64,000 bases of DNA from positions 372,001 through 436,000 of the forward strand of contig NZ_PVMZ01000006.1 in assembly GCF_003001815.1 (NCBI RefSeq), in the 5' to 3' direction. Below the pieces are notes generated by a model. The model was not told where the DNA came from, ran no database searches, and was given only the letters and a program-made list of their open reading frames with translations. Positions 60,130 through 64,000 of this stretch are shown piece by piece. How positions within the stretch are numbered: position 1 is the stretch's first letter; each line of letters starts with the position of its first letter. This DNA comes from Actinoplanes italicus. GTDB taxonomy: Bacteria > Actinomycetota > Actinomycetes > Mycobacteriales > Micromonosporaceae. The position numbers and the translations under genes are program-made.

Positions 60130-61377
60130 ATGGCATCGGAGAACCTCGACGACTGGGTACGGCCACGCCCGACCGCGGCGCAACGCCGCGCCGACGTGTG
60201 GACCGGACTGGCCGTCGCCGCCGTGGCCGTGGTCAACCTGTTCCTGGCCCGGCGTTCCGGATTCTACGAACTCCCGCACCGGGCGGCGCTGGCCGAGCAG
60301 ATCTGCTGGGTGCTGGCCACCACGCTGCCGCTGGTGGTCCGCCGGTCGCATCCGGACGTGGTCGCCGTGCTGATCTCGATCGCCTTCGTCGGCGGGCAGT
60401 TCCGCGGCTCCCAGGAGCAGCAGGTCACCACGGGCGTCCTGTTCGCGGCGATCTACACGCTCGGCGCGTGGGGCCGCCATCGCAACCGGTCCCGGTTCCT
60501 GCGGCTGGGCATCATCGTCGGCATGTTCGGCTGGCTGGTCCTGTCCTTCGTGATCTTCAGCCGTGAACTGGGCGACCCGGCCGAGAGAGCCTCGCTCGCC
60601 TTCAACGCCCTGGTGGTCAACACGGTCTTCTTCGCCTTCTGCCACCTGATGGGCGACGCCGTCTGGAACGGCGCCCGCCAGCGGCACGAGCTCGAGGAGC
60701 AGGCCGCCGAACTCCGGGAGGCGCAGACCCTCGTCGCCGAGCGGGCCGTTCTCGGCGAACGTGTCCGGATCGCCCGTGAGCTGCACGACGTGGTCGCCCA
60801 CCACGTCTCGGTGATGGGCATCCAGGCGTCCGCGGCCCGCCGGGCGATGGACAAGGACCCGGCCCGGTCCCGGACCGCGCTCACCGCCGTCGAGGAGGGC
60901 GCGCGCACCGCCGTCGACGAGTTGCGGCGGATGCTCGGAGCGCTGCACTCCCCCGCTGCCGGCACGGAGGCTCAGGACGTGGTCCCGAACGCGGGCATCG
61001 ACCGCCTGCCGGAGATCACCGACCGGGCCCGGGACGCCGGGCTCACCGTGCGGTACGCCGTCTACGGTGATCCGGTGCCGTTGCCCGAGTCGCTGTCCCA
61101 GGCCGCCTACCGGATCGTCCAGGAGGCGGTGACGAACACCCTCAAGCACGCCCACGCGAAGGCGCTCGACGTCCGGGTCCGCTACCTCAGCGGGGAGCTC
61201 GAGCTCGACGTGACCGACGACGGGCGGGGCAGTTCCACGTCCGACGGTGGCCTCGGGCTGGTCGGCATGCGGGAGCGGGTGGCGGTGCACGACGGCGCCC
61301 TGGAGCACGGCCCGCATCCGGACGGCGGCTACCGGGTGCGGGCGCGGTTCCCGTACCAGGCGGGCGTGGTCCTGTGA
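60130..61377 (+). CDS. NarL-type sensor histidine kinase
   Basis: A 415-residue membrane kinase with about five helices (about 25-185), a short coiled coil, HisKA_3 with RIARELHDVVAHHVSVM (His219) and a HATPase_c domain (EAVTNTLKHA; DDGRGSS; GLGLVGMRER). Only short loops face outside, typical of intramembrane sensing of envelope stress or peptides. The stop overlaps the response regulator start (GTGA). The ABC exporter downstream is the likely target. Confidence 0.92.
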   Translation: MASENLDDWVRPRPTAAQRRADVWTGLAVAAVAVVNLFLARRSGFYELPHRAALAEQICWVLATTLPLVVRRSHPDVVAVLISIAFVGGQFRGSQEQQVTTGVLFAAIYTLGAWGRHRNRSRFLRLGIIVGMFGWLVLSFVIFSRELGDPAERASLAFNALVVNTVFFAFCHLMGDAVWNGARQRHELEEQAAELREAQTLVAERAVLGERVRIARELHDVVAHHVSVMGIQASAARRAMDKDPARSRTALTAVEEGARTAVDELRRMLGALHSPAAGTEAQDVVPNAGIDRLPEITDRARDAGLTVRYAVYGDPVPLPESLSQAAYRIVQEAVTNTLKHAHAKALDVRVRYLSGELELDVTDDGRGSSTSDGGLGLVGMRERVAVHDGALEHGPHPDGGYRVRARFPYQAGVVL

Positions 61378-62018
61378 CCGTCAGCGTTCTGCTCGCCGAC
61401 GACCACCAGCTGGTGCGGACCGGGTTCCGGGTCATCCTCGAGATGGAGGACGACATCACCGTCGTCGGGGAGGCCGCCGACGGAGCGCAGGCGGTCGACC
61501 TGGCCCTGCGGCTGCGGCCCGACGTCGTGCTGATGGACGTCGAGATGCCCGGCGTCGACGGTCTCGAGGCCACCCGGCGGATCGCCGCGGGCGGCGGGCC
61601 GTCGGTGCTGATCCTGACCACGTTCGACCGTGACGACTACCTGTTCGCGGCGTTGCGGGCCGGCGCGAGCGGTTTCCTGCTCAAGAACGGAACCCCGGAG
61701 GCCCTGACCGAGGCGGTACGGGTGGTCGCCGCCGGCGAGGCGCTGCTGGCACCGGCCGTGACCAGGCGGGTCATCTCCACCTTCACCACGCCCGCGACCG
61801 CCGGGGTCCGTCTCGACCAGCTCACCCCGCGCGAACACGAGGTGCTGGTTCTGCTCGCCGGTGGCGCCACCAACGCGGAGATCGCGACCACCCTGCACCT
61901 CGGCGAGACCACCGTGAAGACGCATGTCAGCCGGGTGTTGATGAAGATCGGGGCGCGCGACCGCACCCAGGCCGTCGTTCTGGCGTACGAGCTGGGGGTC
62001 GTTCGTCCCGGGGGTTGA
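61374..62018 (+). CDS. LuxR-family response regulator
   Basis: A 214-residue NarL/DesR-type regulator. Acidic pocket ADD (8-10), phospho-acceptor Asp55 in VLMDVEMPG, Thr in ILTTFD, Lys in FLLKNGTPE. The C-terminal LuxR HTH (about 148-205) is LTPREHEVLVLLAGGATNAEIATTLHLGETTVKTHVSRVLMKI. Coupled to the kinase by overlap. Confidence 0.94.
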   Translation: MTVSVLLADDHQLVRTGFRVILEMEDDITVVGEAADGAQAVDLALRLRPDVVLMDVEMPGVDGLEATRRIAAGGGPSVLILTTFDRDDYLFAALRAGASGFLLKNGTPEALTEAVRVVAAGEALLAPAVTRRVISTFTTPATAGVRLDQLTPREHEVLVLLAGGATNAEIATTLHLGETTVKTHVSRVLMKIGARDRTQAVVLAYELGVVRPGG

Positions 62019-62087
62019 GGGTCCTTCGGAAGGAGGACCTCCGCGAGCCGGACGACGAGACAGCGCTCGATCTCTAGCGTGGAACGC

Positions 62088-62981
62088 ATGACAACCGTCC
62101 TGAACGTGGAGGCCGTGAACCGGACCTTCGGCGAGCGACAGGTCCTCAAGGACGTGTCGTTCACGGTGGACTCCGGCCGGCTGACCGGCTTCGTCGGCGC
62201 GAACGGCGCGGGCAAGACCACCACCATGCGGATCATCCTGGGCGTCCTGGCCGCCGACAGCGGCCAGGTGACCTGGCACGGCCGGCCGGTGACCCGTGAG
62301 GACCGGCAGAAGTTCGGATACATGCCGGAGGAACGCGGCCTCTACCCGAAGATGACCGTGGTCGAGCAGGTCGTCTACCTGGGACGGTTGCACGGTCTCA
62401 GCGCCGCCGACGCCAAGCGCCGCACCACCGCGCTGCTGGAACGCCTGGAGCTGTCCGAGCGGGGCGGTGACCCGGTGGAGAAGCTGTCGCTCGGCAACCA
62501 GCAGCGGGCCCAGATCGCCGCCGCCCTCGTGCACGACCCCGAGCTGCTGGTCCTCGACGAGCCGTTCTCCGGCCTCGACCCGATCGCGGTCGAGACCGTG
62601 CTGGCCGTGCTTCGCGAGCGGGCCCGCTCCGGCGCGGCCGTGCTCTTCTCCAGCCACCAGCTGGAACTGGTCGAACGCCTCTGCGACGACCTGGCGATCA
62701 TCGCCGACGGGACCATCCGGGCCGCCGGATCGCGTACCTGGCTGCGCGAGCAGTACACGCTCCCCCGCTACTCGGTCGAGGTCGAGTCCGACGCGGGCTG
62801 GCTGCGCGACGAACCCGGCGTCACCCTGCTCGAACTCGACGGCCGCCGGGCCGTCTTCGACCTCGACCCGGGTACCGACGACCAGGCCGTGCTGCGCTCC
62901 GCCCTGGCCCGCGGCCCGGTCCGAGCGTTCGCCCCGGTCCGCCCGTCGCTCGCCGAGATCTTCCGAGAGGTGATCCAGTGA
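62088..62981 (+). CDS. ABC transporter ATP-binding protein
   Basis: A 297-residue ABC ATPase of the drug/Na+ export type (NatA-like): Walker A GANGAGKT (37-44), signature LSLGNQQRAQIA (LSxGNQQ variant of NatA/antibiotic-type ATPases), Walker B LLVLDEPFSGLDP, and a C-terminal extension (about 215-297) found in such exporters. ATG at 62088; the preceding in-frame codons are unlikely. 69 bp after the response regulator and overlapping the permease. Confidence 0.93.
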   Translation: MTTVLNVEAVNRTFGERQVLKDVSFTVDSGRLTGFVGANGAGKTTTMRIILGVLAADSGQVTWHGRPVTREDRQKFGYMPEERGLYPKMTVVEQVVYLGRLHGLSAADAKRRTTALLERLELSERGGDPVEKLSLGNQQRAQIAAALVHDPELLVLDEPFSGLDPIAVETVLAVLRERARSGAAVLFSSHQLELVERLCDDLAIIADGTIRAAGSRTWLREQYTLPRYSVEVESDAGWLRDEPGVTLLELDGRRAVFDLDPGTDDQAVLRSALARGPVRAFAPVRPSLAEIFREVIQ

Positions 62982-64000
62982 CCACGTTCGAAGCCGCCAA
63001 ACTCGTCGCGGGCCGGGAGATCCGGGTCAAACTACGCGACAAGGCATTCCTCTTCGGTACGGTGCTGCTGCTCTTCTTCACGGCACTCGGTGTCTTCCTG
63101 CCCATGCTCCTCGACGGCGGCCCCGACAAGGTCGCCGTGGTCGGCGCCACCCACGTGGCCGCCCTCGAGCAGGCCGGCCTCGACGTTCAGGTGGTCGCCG
63201 ACCGGGCCGCCGCCGAACAGCTCGTCCGCGACGAGGAGGTGTCGGCCGCCGTCGTCGACGGGCCCGTGGTGCTCGCCCTCGAGGACGCGCCGCAGGACGT
63301 GGTGTCCGCGCTCAGCGTCGAGCCGCCGGTCGAGTTCCTCGACCCCGACGCGCTCAACGAGGCCGCCCGGTTCCTCGTACCGTTCGTGCTGTCGTTCCTG
63401 TTCTTCCTGACGACACTGACGTTCGGCGTACAGATCGCGCAGAGTGTCACCGAGGAGAAGCAGACCCGGATCGTCGAGATCCTCGTCTCCAGCGTCCCGG
63501 TCCGGGCCCTGCTGATCGGCAAGGTCGCCGCCATGACGCTGCTCGCGTTCGGGCAGCTCGCCCTGCTGGTCACCTTCGGCGTCATCGGCATGCGGGTGGC
63601 CGACGTCGGCGGCCCGCTCATCGACGCGCTGATCCCGACCATCGGCTGGTTCCTGCCGTTCTTCGTGATCGGCTTCCTGATGCTCGCCACCCTGTGGGCC
63701 GCGGTCGGCGCGCTGGCGGCCCGGCTCGAGGACGTGAACGCCACCTCCGCCCCGCTCCAGTTCATGGTGATGATCCCGTTCTTCCTGGTCCTCAGCCTGC
63801 AGGAGAACCCGTTCGCGATGACCGTGCTGTCGTACGTCCCGTTCTCCGCGCCGATCGCCATGCCCGCTCGCGTCTTCAGCGGCGAGGCGGCCGCGTGGGA
63901 GCCGTACCTCGCCCTCGTGATCCTGCTGGCCACCACGGCACTGACCCTGCTGGCAGGCGCCCGCATCTACCAGGGCTCCCTGCTGCGCACCAACGGGCGG
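62978..64000 (+). CDS. ABC exporter permease (NatB-like), cut by window end
   Basis: The first 341 residues of a NatB-type (COG1668) ABC permease. One helix at the N-terminus (LFGTVLLLFFTALGVFLPMLL) is followed by an extracytoplasmic domain (about 45-125) and a cluster of helices; QIAQSVTEEKQTRIVEILVSSVPVRALLIGK is the conserved coupling region. The GTG start overlaps the ATPase stop. No stop codon is reached by base 64000. Na+, drug or peptide export are possible. Confidence 0.9.
   Translation, partial: MTTFEAAKLVAGREIRVKLRDKAFLFGTVLLLFFTALGVFLPMLLDGGPDKVAVVGATHVAALEQAGLDVQVVADRAAAEQLVRDEEVSAAVVDGPVVLALEDAPQDVVSALSVEPPVEFLDPDALNEAARFLVPFVLSFLFFLTTLTFGVQIAQSVTEEKQTRIVEILVSSVPVRALLIGKVAAMTLLAFGQLALLVTFGVIGMRVADVGGPLIDALIPTIGWFLPFFVIGFLMLATLWAAVGALAARLEDVNATSAPLQFMVMIPFFLVLSLQENPFAMTVLSYVPFSAPIAMPARVFSGEAAAWEPYLALVILLATTALTLLAGARIYQGSLLRTNGR

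Overview
The window is GC-rich DNA (third codon positions almost always G or C, many GTG starts) with the gene order of an actinobacterium. The gene content and synteny (dapA-rnj, clgR-pspA-pspM, rimP-nusA-ylxR-infB-rbfA-nrnA-dinF-truB, ribF-rpsO-pnp-pepR-dapB) match the block around Mycobacterium tuberculosis Rv2742c-Rv2861c. The family mix suggests Micromonosporaceae, perhaps Actinoplanes; that taxonomic placement is inference.

Layout. 1-2.3 kb: end of a SAM hydrolase-type gene, a GNAT protein and a Nei-type DNA glycosylase. 2.3-7.5 kb: envelope-stress and lipid block on the minus strand (rimO, pgsA, pncC/cinA, clgR, pspA, pspM-like). 7.6-8.8 kb: a cysteine-rich SufR/ArsR-like regulator with a DUF3291 gene. 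8.7-25.5 kb: mostly minus-strand housekeeping genes (ftsK, secreted S1 protease, rnj, dapA, a DUF2752 protein, a YcaQ-type protein, dapB, a PAP2-family protein, an M16 peptidase, pnp, rpsO, ribF) with ybjN and a GNAT gene on the plus strand. 25.6-34.8 kb: an accessory block set between ribF and truB, made of a 7-TM hybrid histidine kinase plus a stand-alone receiver on the plus strand, and a type I restriction-modification operon hsdM-hsdS-hsdR on the minus strand, with 5 bp between the convergent ends. 34.8-45.7 kb: the translation/RNA block truB, dinF-like MATE, a 30-residue mini-gene, nrnA, rbfA, ylxP, a Trm11-like methyltransferase, infB, ylxR, nusA, rimP. 45.8-48.8 kb: two ferritin-like/DUF4439-type genes, a nucleotidyltransferase-like gene, map, and a STAS protein. 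48.8-52.4 kb: a 1177-residue fusion of sensor kinase, receiver, PP2C phosphatase and RsbW-like ATPase. 52.4-59.1 kb: a gamma-glutamylation catabolic cluster (APC permease, glutamine synthetase-like ligase, aldehyde dehydrogenase, SDR, two PuuD-like hydrolases). 59.1-59.7 kb: a gene-poor but highly structured intergenic region. 59.7-64 kb: a MerR-like regulator, a NarL-type two-component pair and an ABC exporter, the last gene running off the window.

The most interesting candidates are (a) a predicted structured 5' leader (17-bp closing stem and two inner hairpins) directly after a promoter for the permease-ligase operon; (b) that operon itself, which lacks a PuuB-type amine oxidase but carries an SDR, so an amino-alcohol such as ethanolamine fits better than a diamine; (c) the signalling/restriction block splitting the usual truB-ribF neighbourhood; and (d) a small transcription unit with a strong Shine-Dalgarno sequence in front of an AUA codon and its own terminator. 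No CRISPR array, rRNA, complete tRNA or insertion sequence was seen.
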